Source: Brassica napus
Lineage: Eukaryota; Streptophyta; Magnoliopsida; Brassicales; Brassicaceae
Length of the DNA: 64,000 nucleotides
Direction of reading: 5' to 3'
Assembly (NCBI RefSeq): GCF_020379485.1
Contig: NC_063445.1
Coordinates: 54,523,422 to 54,587,421 of the forward strand
Shown here: one piece after another, positions 35,141 to 45,600 of the stretch
Layout of the letters: each line of letters starts with the position of its first letter
Position numbering within the stretch: the first letter of the stretch is position 1
Translations under genes and position numbers: made by a program
Notes under the pieces: model-generated
Databases searched by the model: none
Seen by the model: only the letters and a program-made list of their open reading frames with translations
Told to the model about the DNA's origin: nothing

Positions 35141-36506
35141 CTAGTGTTCCACCTGTACTGCGTACAGGAAAAAATGATTAGTTTATTATATTAATCAGTG
35201 TGTTTTGTAGCAAATGTATTGCGAGGTTCATGCTAATACTCAACGTATTGCAATATCTGTAGACAACAAATATATATGTACTTAACTTCTGTTAGGATAT
35301 AGTCACCTTCTCTTATTTCTTAGAGGGACAAAGTGATTAATAGTTTTTTTCTAAATCTTATTTAACATTTTAATTCATTTTACTTGGTTGCAAGGTTTGT
35401 GTTAGCTTTTGTTATGTTTCTCTTACAACAATTATCTTTCTTATATAAAAGAAAAAAATAAAATCTTATTCTAGTTTCTCAACTTATTATAAGATTTTTA
35501 TTTAGTAAATAAACCAAGAAATATGTACTTGCTATTTAGGTAAAATTTCAAAAGAAATCGCAAAAGGAATGATATTCTAGATGCTATCATCATGAGTTTT
35601 ACTTTATCTTTGCGAGAACAAAAAGAAAGAAAAACATCAATCTGAGAGAAACAATAAAAAATATGATATTTAGAAAAAAATATTGTTCCTTTCAGAAATA
35701 TTTTGTAGACATCACTTACAAATATGATATTTTATTACAATAAAAAGGTTAGTAAAATATGATATTTATACCTGTAATTTCATTTTTGTTGATAGTCTTT
35801 TTGGATAGTTAGATTTTCTGATCTTTTCACATCTTTTGAATCCTGTATCAGTCAATCATTATCTATTAGTTATACAATAAACAAAATTTAAGCATACAAA
35901 AATAAAGAGATTTTTGAAGAGTAACATATGAGACAAAAGAATTTTTTTGATATATCTACTTTGTCTTCTCTGTCTCACATTTTCTTTTTGGAAAAGAAGA
36001 TGACCTTGTGTTTTTTTGCACATTTATAACCTTGAGTTTTTGAAGAAAATCATGCACGTGAGTGGGTGAGGTTTGATAAATCAAGGCGATGATAGAAGTA
36101 GAGAACAGAGTGAGATCCAAAGATATTAAGCAAACACAAATAAAAAATATGATCAATAAGTTAATAACAATGTCTCTCGGGAAAGAAGTCTTGCATTGCA
36201 AAATCAGGTTTGTGATTAGAGAAAGAGAGAAGATGTGTTTCTGTATCAAGATGCAATTATAAAGAAAAACCTCGTACAAATATAAGTAACAGAATTGGGT
36301 AGTTATTTTTAGATTGTTGATAATTGGTGATCGTGGTATGGAAAGAAAACGGTCGGCAAAGTGGCAAGAAGAAATATTTTTGATTTTATGAGATAAACAT
36401 TTAGCTTTCTCGGTTTTGTTTTTAATTTGTTTTTTCTTTTAATTTTTTTGAATCTATGTGGCAAAATGTTATTGGTCTAGTGACTTGTGTTTTAATATAT
36501 ATAAGA
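35141..36506 (-). mobile_element. Complete non-autonomous Helitron, 1366 bp
   Basis: On the minus strand it begins TCTTATATATATTAAAACAC (plus-strand end at 36506) and ends with hairpin CCTGTACGCAGTACAGG, TGGAACA and CTAG (plus-strand start at 35141). The host bases are A (35140) and T (36507), the A^T target of Helitrons, with no duplication. The flanks (AAATATAGAATA and TAATAACACTGACATTTAG) match the unoccupied site in unit 2 (near 31245-31275), which proves both ends. No Rep/helicase; the 107-codon frame 35956-36279 shows no domain. Confidence 0.85.
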
Positions 36507-36600
36507 TAATAACACTGACATTTAGAGTTTTGGAGAGTCCCATCTTGCTAATGAGATGATGAAATTGTGTTGGAAAGAGCGGCTTAGTCAATTCAACCAA

Positions 36601-36782
36601 TTGATGATGGTGATGATATCAAGCCAACAGAAGATTCAAGATTCTTTTGCTTCAGAGTCTGTTCCATTTGATGTGGCAAACAGAACAAGCCTTGTTACCA
36701 AGAATGTTTGCCAAAATGTGGTCTCCCACGACAACTTGCTAAACCAACAACATCTCCATCATCACCTTCCTCCACCGTTTGA
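36601..36782 (+). pseudogene. Cysteine-rich peptide C pseudogene (5' deleted, nonsense)
   Basis: Matches the last 180 bp of copy D with the same length, but the promoter, start codon, signal peptide and first linker residues are gone. The join is at TTGATG, which occurs both in the upstream copia remnant (CAATTGATGTTCAG) and in the linker codons (GTTGATGATGG), so a deletion of several hundred bases by 6-bp microhomology is likely. In addition the codon for Arg between the second and third Cys is TGA. The open frame at 36556-36816 is in another frame and is not a real protein. Confidence 0.85.
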
Positions 36783-36959
36783 TCTTATTTCTTCTATCTA
36801 TGATTTTTGTCTCTAATATTGATCCAGCTAACTGGTAAAGATATCTTCTATATGTGTTTATCAAAATAAAAATTGGAGAATTATGATAAACTATGATTAT
36901 GTATATTACTTTGCATCAATACGTACTTTGCATCAATACGTATATGTACTTTAATTATG

Positions 36960-37225
36960 TTTTTATTTTTAAATAATTAACTAAAAAATAATTCTAAAAT
37001 AAATAACTTTAATGTAAATAATAACAAAAAATAAATGCTATTAAAGATTGTTTAATTGCATACAAAAAACGCTATAATATATGACAATAAGATAACAACG
37101 CAAAAAACCGCTATCTAAAGTGATTGACCTATTATGACGGGAGATGATACAACGCTTCATAAACCGTTATCGTATCGATAGATAGCGTTTTTCGTCCGCT
37201 AATAAAAGGCATTTTTCTTGTAGTG
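36960..37225 (-). mobile_element. CACTA (En/Spm) transposon terminus
   Basis: The minus strand starts CACTACAAGAAAAATGCC at 37225, the classical CACTA end, followed by subterminal copies of AAAACGCTATC and AACCGCTAT motifs (37060-37195), several inverted. The other end is not seen, so it is a solo end or its partner lies in the AT-rich region to the left. Confidence 0.65.
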
Positions 37226-37381
37226 TGTCTGTCCCTTTTTCGTGGTTCAGAATGCAACTCTAACATGTCACACATACCAAGTTATGTACGTTGCGGTCTC
37301 ACCTGATGGACAAACTATTGTAAACAGAGTAGGAGATGAACCTTAAGGTTCTGGAATGTCTTCCCATCCATGAAAGCCCAG
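37226..37381 (+). pseudogene. Fragment of a Fizzy-related/CDC20-type WD40 protein
   Basis: Plus-strand reading gives A-T-L-T-C-H-T-Y-Q-V, then A-V-S-P-D-G-Q-T-I-V and G-D-E, followed after a one-base loss by L-R-F-W-N-V-F-P-S-M-K-A-Q. This is the last WD40 repeat of plant FZR/CCS52 proteins, which activate the anaphase-promoting complex. Several core residues are changed (Asn-Arg-Val for the usual T-G-A) and there is a frameshift. A GT splice donor follows at 37382, so it derives from genomic DNA rather than a retrocopy. Its position directly next to a CACTA end suggests capture by a transposon. Confidence 0.65.
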
Positions 37382-38400
37382 GTAAAACCAATCAACTTAT
37401 CGTGCATCAACGAAATGATATTTTCGTCTCTATATGCAAAGCGAGGCACTGCGGTCGGGTGAGAATAGCATGCCTCGCTGATTTTGAGATATATATCAGT
37501 CTGATTAATGTGATTTAAAACAGCAGGAGCTGGTTCAGCGCAGCGGATTCGACAGGACAGCATCGGCATTCTCATCGGCCCCATTAGACAACCCCACCGC
37601 CGATCACCAGGTTTGCTTTTATTCCTTAAAAATAACTCAAATAAGCAGTCAATTGAAACTCCTTCAGAAGCTTTTGTGTCTTCTACTCTATATGAACTTC
37701 AAGAGGAGAGAGCTGGTGTACCTGTTTAGAGTCGTCTATATGAGGTACCATCGTTCTTTGCAGTGTTAAATTTGCGTGTAAATGTTCACATGTTGAACCT
37801 TTAAAGTCCTTATATCCAATCTATGTTTCTGACATGTTGAACTTGGTGAGGAGGTATTGTTTCCCGTGTACTGGAATAGAGATAGTTGGTCTGTGCTTAG
37901 AGGCCAGTAACATTAAACAGTTGGAGATTTCATTTCGTAACAAGGTTAGAAGTCTTCCACTAGAGTATCGACTAATGATCCAAATTTTACTAGAAGAACT
38001 ATAAAAAAAGTATCCACCTGTTGCTTTTTACCGTATTGAGTTCTTCGATTTTAAGATTCACATATAACCTAAGCTATGTTGTTGAGAACTCCTGTATGGG
38101 TGATGATAACACAATAGATCAGTTTCGTTTGGATTGTTTTTCACACAGGTCTGGCGCCGAAGGAGGTTTCAACCCTCTTGGATTTTTGCAGGTTCCAGGT
38201 ATAACTGTATAAGTGAGTTATTTGTAAAAAAATTGTAATATTCTTTTCACCTGAATGATTAGATAGAAGTAATACTGTACTAAGTTGTCATTTGTAGGAT
38301 TAGATGATATTTTTACTGGGGACGATGATACTTGGGAAGCTTGGCTCAGTGTTGATCCCTCTTAGCTCCCCAATGCTACGACGTTGTCAATGTTTGATTA
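37382..38400 (+). other. Possible further captured gene pieces
   Basis: Short exon-like stretches with splice-like borders: 37527-37610 (between AACAGCAG and CACCAG|GT) and 38140-38202 coding G-G-F-N-P-L-G-F-L-Q, then 38297-38367 coding F-T-G-D-D-D-T-W-E-A-W-L to a stop. I do not recognise the source proteins. No long frame. It could be part of the same transposon cargo. Confidence 0.3.
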
Positions 38401-40474
38401 TTTTCATAAGCAAAAGAAATTTGGGATTACACATATGTTGTTAGTCCTAATGCTAAAATAATAAAATCAACATTTTTATGATTATTGATCGCAAGATAAC
38501 AGTTCTTCTCTTTTCACAGTTGAGAAAAAGTATATAGGAAAAAATTTAATAAATTTCTCAGCCTTTCCTAAAAATAGATATTTAGACATATGTTTGGAAA
38601 CTAAGCATAAAAATTATCTAACAGGTTAAAACTCCAAAATTGTAAGAAATTAATATATTAAATATATATATATCTAAATTAATTGTTTAAAATAAAACTT
38701 CTATAAATAAAATTAAAATTTAGACAAATTTTGGAAATAACGTAAATTTCAAATATCCAAAAAGATGATGTCTTAAACATATAGAATCAAAGTCAATATA
38801 AATATCCAAAAAGAATGTAAAAATATAAATATGAAAAGAATTGAAGACAACGATAACTAAAAACTGAATATAATTAAACATATAGAAAAATATTGAAATA
38901 TAATTGGCAAATTTTACATTATACAAAGATAAACTTCTAAATCGAGAAAAAAAATGAAGAAAGACGGAGGCTACACCTAAGTACAAAGACAATAGAAAAC
39001 ATGCAATGAAAATGAAGGTTTAATAAATTAAATTTTATTGTAAGTACACATTTGTGGGACTAATTATAAAGGATGAAAGAAGTATTTTTATAAAATTATT
39101 GAAGAACATTAATCCTAATATATATATAAAGATTAAGACTTCATATTAATCGTACGTCATATGTTTTAAATTAATTTAAATAAAATTAAAAATTAATACT
39201 CGCCGCAACACTACTACCAAGAGTTTGTTATAACAACTACGTTCAAATTGCTCAAAGCTTCAAATGAGAACTAACAAAAAATTACAAAAGAATGTACAAT
39301 ATCATATCATGCAAGAGATCAACAAAATTAACGACTGAGATGAAAAATGACATTAAACTAAGGGAACTAATCCCTTGCATTTAGTGTGTTAGTTATGCTG
39401 CTCATATTTCAATTTTGTGTAATTATCACACAAAAAAAAAAGAATTTGTGGTATAAATAAGATAATGAACAAGTTTACTCCAAGTTTATTAAAAAAAATA
39501 AAGCAACTAATATTGAAAATTATTTAACCAATAAATACTTATCAAAATACAAACTCAAGCAAAACAACTCACCTAATAGTAAAGGGGAAGTTTTTAAAAT
39601 GATATATTTATGATTTTAAATTTGAAATATAATTTTTCTTTACTTTTTGCTTTTTGAAAACTACACTTCGTCTATCTGAAAATATATATTTTTTATCCTG
39701 ATTTGATTTCAAACTAACAAATTAAAAAATAAATTTAAATTTAAGTTCATTATGTTTTGAGATAAACATATTTAAGATAGATACATGTTAATTATTCAAG
39801 TGAATAATAAAAAAAATTTATAAAAAAATTTAAAATCCATATTTCTACAAAAATATTAAATTTATATAAACAGAGAACTTACGTACTTTGCAATCATAAT
39901 GCATATCCTCATACATAGCATACAATCTATCTAGCTTTCTATCTTAAGTCAATATCTTATAAACTAAATTTTGTTATACTCAAATTAGAGTTTCGATTTT
40001 GAGCTTATTTTCTGTGATGCAACTTCTTATTGTTTTTGCTAGCCTTTCATACTGATTATTTTTTATCGGGTTAGTTTAAAGCTTAGGAGTTGATGACATC
40101 TGCAACTAGCTTTGATTTTATTTAGTTAAAAAGAAAATAAGCAGGAAAAAAATTAGAGGAAAGAGACGAACTGAGAAAATAGAGAACAAGTAAAAGCTCC
40201 GAAAACAGAAATGCTCCATGTTTTTATTTTTTTTAAGTAAGATATCTATTAGTAACATATTGTGTATATATTGTGTATATATCAACAGTATTGTTTTAAA
40301 AAGAAAATTAATAAAACTTCACATTGTATAGCTTAATCAATTTACATAAATGTAAACGTGATTTTTCAAAAAAAAAAAAGGAGTTCTTTTCAAATAAATG
40401 TCATATAAGAGTATTTTTCAAATTTTATACAATTAGAAAATATAAACCGCGCGAAGCGCGGTGAAGAGCTCTAG
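38401..40474 (+). mobile_element. AT-rich stretch ending in a Helitron 3' terminus
   Basis: Ends with hairpin CCGCGCGAAGCGCGG, TGAAGAGCT and CTAG at 40471-40474 followed by T, a Helitron 3' end on the plus strand. The right flank (AGAATATAATAACACTGAAATTTAG) is the same host site hit by the Helitron at 35141-36506, within a few bases. The 5' end is not found; it may lie left of 38401, in which case the CACTA end and WD40 fragment are inside the Helitron. No coding capacity seen. Confidence 0.45.
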
Positions 40475-40524
40475 TAGAATATAATAACACTGAAATTTAG
40501 AGTTTTGGAGAGTCCCATCTTGCC

Positions 40525-41376
40525 TAGGCATGGACATTCGGAGTCCCAATCGGGTTTCGGTTTTATCCATTCGGGTTTTGGTTTTTCAGGTTTATCAAAA
40601 TCAACTCCATTCGGGTTATATAAAAGTTCGGTTCGGGAGCGGTTCGGGTTCTATCGGGTTCGGGTCGGGGTTAGTAAATCTTCAAAGAACCGGTATAACC
40701 CATTGTACTTCCGGGTTCGGGTCCCAATTAGGTCTTCGGTTTAAAAATACATGATTTGTACCTATTTTGTAACTAAAACATAAATGAAATCGGTTCTTTG
40801 GATTTAAAATACATGATTTGTACATATTTTAATAGCCAAAACATAAGTAAAATCGATTCAGAAATAAGAAAAAACATCAAATGTGATCATTCAAAATCAA
40901 GCGAAAGATAAACATAGTTAGTGATAGAAAGAAAACCAGATAAATGAAATCATAAAACAAAAACTAAGTTCTCATAAAATGAGAAACATAATTCAATGAA
41001 AACAAAACCAAAATCTAAAAACTTTAGGCTTTAACCGCCACATTCCACCATCAAAAGATAATTATTTTAGAAGTTCAATTATATCTTAAAGTATTTTGGA
41101 TACATATTAAGAATTAAAATCATATTTGGTAGAAGTTATTTTTGTGATTTTAAATGTTTCGGGTTCTAGTTGCACAAAAAAAAAAAAAAAAAATGTTTCG
41201 GGTTCTATCGGATATCCATTTAGGTCCGGGTTCGGTTCAGATAATACCGATAACCCAAAATACCAAAAAAACAGGATCCAATCGGTATTTATCTCGGGTT
41301 CGGATCGGTTCGGATTCATTTTTATCGGATTGGATTTGGTTCGGATTTTCAGGTTCGGTTTATTTGCCCAGCCCTA
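40525..41376. mobile_element. hAT-like element, 852 bp, with 8-bp target duplication
   Basis: Begins TAGGCATGG and ends with the reverse complement of TAGGGCTGGGC. Flanked by ATCTTGCC at 40517-40524 and 41377-41384, exactly 8 bp. Both ends are packed with TTCGGGTT/GGTTCGG motifs. A poly-A stretch lies at about 41173-41191. The frames inside (40505-40754, 41107-41390) are created by these motifs and are not proteins. Inserted in the copia remnant of unit 4. Confidence 0.85.
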
Positions 41377-41385
41377 ATCTTGCCA

Positions 41386-41480
41386 ATTAGATGATGAAAT
41401 TGTGATGGAAAGAGCCGCTTAGTCAATTCAACCAATTGATGTTCAGTATTGATATATAAAAGTTTGGTTCCGCTATTGCT
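41386..41480 (-). pseudogene. copia polyprotein C-terminal remnant, unit 4 copy
   Basis: Continuation after the hAT insertion; matches 31290-31390 on the minus strand. Part of the duplicated unit. Confidence 0.55.
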
Positions 41481-41862
41481 CATTGTAGAATCATTAATTA
41501 AATAACAGTAGATTTTTTTCGATTTTGAATTTTATTAAAATCCATGAGACAACAATGCTCTCTTGTTCATTAGAAGAATCAATACTAGAAAACTGTACAT
41601 CGCATGTTTTCATATTTTTCCAAGTCACAAAATGACATAACAAGAAATGAAATAACAAGAATGCAATTCAAACAACAGTTAGCAAATCCTATTCATGTCA
41701 AGCCAGACAAAAATCACAAACAGAAACAACAAATATACTATCTATAGAGGCAAAAACTCATTATATAAACGCCTTCCTCTCTATCACCAATCTACACATC
41801 TCATACAACAAACACAAGTCCTAGAGTTTTGTTTTGAACAGAAAAAAACTTGTAAGAGGAAA

Positions 41863-42126
41863 ATGGCGGGAAAGGTGTATATGGTCATGGCATTGATAAT
41901 GATGGGATTTGTTTTACAAGCATGCAATGGAATGAATGTTGATGTTGATGATGGTGATGATATCAAGCCAACAGAAGATTCAAGATTCTTTTGCTTCAGA
42001 GTCTGTTCCATTAGATGTGGCAAACAGAACAAGCCTTGTTACCAAGAATGTTTGCCAAAATGTGGTCTCCCACGACGACTTGCTAAACCAACAACATCTC
42101 CATCATCACCTTCCTCCACCGTTTGA
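41863..42126 (+). CDS. Secreted cysteine-rich peptide D
   Basis: 87 codons in one exon. The start is the ATG at 41863 (M-A-G-K), matching copies A and B; an upstream in-frame extension to 41695 crosses the promoter and is not used. Signal peptide, acidic linker, six cysteines in two C-x3-C-x3-C triplets, G-L-P-R-R, Ser/Pro tail. It has a TATA box near 41763 and lies about 0.5 kb beyond the 3' end of RH3, facing it. This is probably the position of the ancestral single-copy gene. Function unknown. Confidence 0.8.
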   Translation: MAGKVYMVMALIMMGFVLQACNGMNVDVDDGDDIKPTEDSRFFCFRVCSIRCGKQNKPCYQECLPKCGLPRRLAKPTTSPSSPSSTV

Positions 42127-42640
42127 TATTTTTTATTCTCTGTGATTTTTGCCTCTAATATTTGATCGAGCTTACTGGTAAAGATATCTTTTATATGTTT
42201 TTTATCAAAAGAAAAGAATTGAGAATTATAATAAACTATGATTATGTATCTGATACTTATGTGACAAGTCTATTCAAACTTGATTTTCTATTATAAGGAC
42301 ATATAAATACAAATGTGATCACAAATACAAAATTAGAAACATGGAATCTGATCATTATAATAACCTAAAAATAAAACATCCATCAGCTTTGCCATGTTTC
42401 TGAAGCAATCTCTGAAAATGCCAATTGAGGAAAACCTTCTCCCTTGCTTAATTTATGCACTATGCTTGTAGTTAGACCTCGTCTGAAGTATACACCCTCA
42501 GTGATTGCACTCTCTACCGTCTGAAACAAACGGTTGAAGCAAGAACTAAAGGATTCATATCAAGAACACCAAAAAGGACAAGGACCTCCATCTCTCTCTC
42601 TCTTCTCTCTCAAGAGCAGACACCATTAACTAAGAATACT

Positions 42641-45600
42641 TTAAAACCCTCTCTTGTCAGGACAATCTGCTGCCCTGTGTCCTGAACTTCCACAAGTGAA
42701 GCAAGCACCTCCAAAACTCCTAATTCACATACATCAACCAATCATTTGATGAGGGCAAGTGTGAAGATTTTAACTTAGATTTGTTTGAAGCTTAAAAGAA
42801 AACTCACCTCTCCCGGGAAGGAGCTCTCCTGCTTGATGATCTTCTGTCACTACCACCGCCAATCAACCAATCATCAGAACTTCCTCTGGAACCACCACCA
42901 CGGGACCAGCTGCTTCCTCCACCACCACTGCTTCTACCTCTTCTGTTATCATCACCTCCCCAACTATCACGTCCTCGTGAAGAGCCTCCTCTACCTCCAA
43001 ATCTTGACCCTCTAGAACCTCCTCCTCCTCCTCTAGGCATCCTGTCTCTGCTAGAGAACCGTCCATAGTTATCACTAGACGGTCCATCGTCTTGCAGAGG
43101 AGGCAACTACAATCAAAACCCAAAAGATGTCAAGTGTTGTCACTTGTTAGTCAAAAAGGGTCTTATTGTGAATATGTTATGTTGTATCAAAAGAGTGAAT
43201 ACCTTTGTTATCATGGAGATACTGTTTCCTTCTTGCATCTCTTTCTCTAGTAGATCTTTCGCTATGTCCTCTGGTAGATCAAAAACAGCTCCTTGCACCT
43301 GATAATATATTAGCAGAATCAGAGATTTTCTATAAGGCTACAATTTTGAAAAAAACTGCTTATATAATGATCATTTCAATGATACTAACCCTCTCATCTG
43401 CAATCAAGAAGATTTTTCCAACTTCATCAGCAGCTGGACCGTATACATCTGAAAGAAAACCAGTGACAGACCTCGCTGACAAGAAGCCTCTAGAGTTTGT
43501 TGGATCTCGTACCAATTGCAAAGTCACCCATCCCTGCAGTGGATGTTCAATGTTTACAGGACTCTCAAGAAGTGCTCAAAAAGTATGAATGAGAATCAAA
43601 CCTGTTCATGACTGAGGAGAGATCTAGATGAAGGTGGCTGAGAGAAACCGCTGAGGTGAGCCAGAGCTGCAGCTAAAGCATCAGTTCCTTTTTCCTCATG
43701 TAGTTTCTGAGCAGTTGCTGAGAAAAACTTGATAGACTCAGGATGAACACCGTTTAGAGTGGCCACCACTTGGTCAGCAGATGCTTCCAAGACGTCTCCA
43801 ACTGTTGGTGGGCTAATAAACTCAAATCTGCAGCCTACATCACGCTCAAGAGACCTCACCGTTCTCTTCTGACTGCTGGAGTGCATGAGAATCGCAGAGC
43901 CTTCTTTTCCAGCACGCCCGGTACGTCCAGAACGGTGCACAAAGGTCTCTGGGTCATTAGGAAGTTCATAGTGGATAACCTGAGGAAGAAAAACATCAGA
44001 ACAAAGTGACTTACTTACTATGTAACTAAAAAGCTTTGAAAAAACTTACTAGATCTACGTTGGGGATGTCAAGTCCACGAGATGCAACATCAGTGGCAAC
44101 TAGAACTGTGAACTTCCCTTGGCGAAAACCGTTGAGCGTTCTCTCTCTTTGATGCTGAGAGATATCTCCATGAAGTGCCTCGGAAGCTATACTGTTTGAT
44201 AACGCTAGAGAGACCTCATCTGCATCTCTCTTTGTTTGTGTGAAAACAATCGTCTTGCCACCCTTTGCATACACCTTCAAGTTTTTGAAAATTAGAACAA
44301 ATCAGTATAGAGAACTAAAGACACTGGGCATGGGATTTTAAACCGAACCAAACCCGCCGAATTAACCGAAAATATTTTTCGGTTTTCGGTTCGGCAATCG
44401 GTTTTCTTCAAAAAAAAATTTATAACCAAACCATACCAAAAACCCGAACCAAACTAACCAAATTTTGTACCGAACTAACCAATTTTGAACCGAACTAACC
44501 AAATTTTGAACCGAACTTATCCGAAATTTTAACAAATTTGAACTAAAATCTAACCAAAATCAAAAACTAGGATTTTCAAAAACCGAACTAACCAAATACC
44601 AAACCAAACTTTGTTTTAAGTTAATTCGGTAAGATTTATGTCGAACCGAAATAACCGAAAACCAAACTACCCGAACCGAACTAACCGAACCCGAAAGCCT
44701 AAAAGACACCAAGCAATCATCAACCATGTTTAAGGAAATAGAAAACTAAAAGCTGAGTCATACTGTTATAAGGTCGCTTAGAATAGTGCGCTTTGATGTC
44801 GACGTAGCCGAGATTGCATACAGTTTGATCCCCTCAGCGAGCTTCTCATCCTGGTCTCCAACCAGATCAATATTCAATGGACTATCAAGATACTTCCTAG
44901 CCAACTTCTTCACCCAAGCAGGCATAGTTGCTGAGAACAGCATGCTTTGTCTCTTCTGCGGTAGATTCTCTAGAATCGACTCCACAGCCTCCTCAAACCC
45001 AACGGCAAGCATCTGGTCAGCTTCGTCAAGCACCAAGTACTCGACTTCGCCTAGCTTGAGGCTTCTTCCTTCTATCAAGTCAATGATTCTTCCGGGAGTT
45101 CCAACAACAACGTCAACACCACGAGTGAGAGCACTCTGCTGGATGGTGTAGGAGACACCACCGTATACACAAACGGTGCTTAGATAAGGCGCAGACTCCT
45201 TGATCTCCTTCTCCACTTGCTTCGCTAGTTCTCGTGTAGGTGCAAGGACAAGGAACTTGGGAAGACGACCAGACTTCCTACTCATAAAAGAGAAAACCAA
45301 ACATTTAGAAAACCATCAATGTAAACCAATGTTCTAAAATGCAGTCTAAGCATAGGGCCGTGCCTGACTTTTTTGGGCCCCCAAGCACAAAATATATTTT
45401 TGGCCCTTCAATTACTTATCATGGAAAAGGATTAAAATTTATGGGGCAAAGAATTCAACCCCCAACCCTTTGTAGGAAAGAATTGGACAAAGACCAGTAG
45501 AACTAACCACACTTTGTTAAAAAAATTGGCCCTTAAAATACTTATACACATCAGGGCCCCAAGCATGTGCTTGATCAGCCTATAGTCAGGCACGGCCCTG

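Noticed and set aside
36556..36816. 86-codon plus ORF across the peptide C pseudogene
   Set aside because: It uses a different frame from the peptide genes; the equivalent alternative frame is also open in copies B and D (31847-32188, 41936-42145), as expected from the low stop density of that frame rather than from function.
40505..41390. ORFs with repeated Gly-Phe-Gly strings
   Set aside because: Translations of GGTTCGGGTT motifs at the ends of a hAT-like element.
42863..43123. Minus ORF of 86 codons and plus ORF 42785-43015 over the end of RH3
   Set aside because: Alternative frames of RH3 exon 8, whose biased Gly/Arg/Ser codons keep other frames open.
43205..45151. Plus-strand ORFs 43205-43588, 43770-44009 and 44786-45151
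   Set aside because: Antisense to RH3 exons with no domain of their own.
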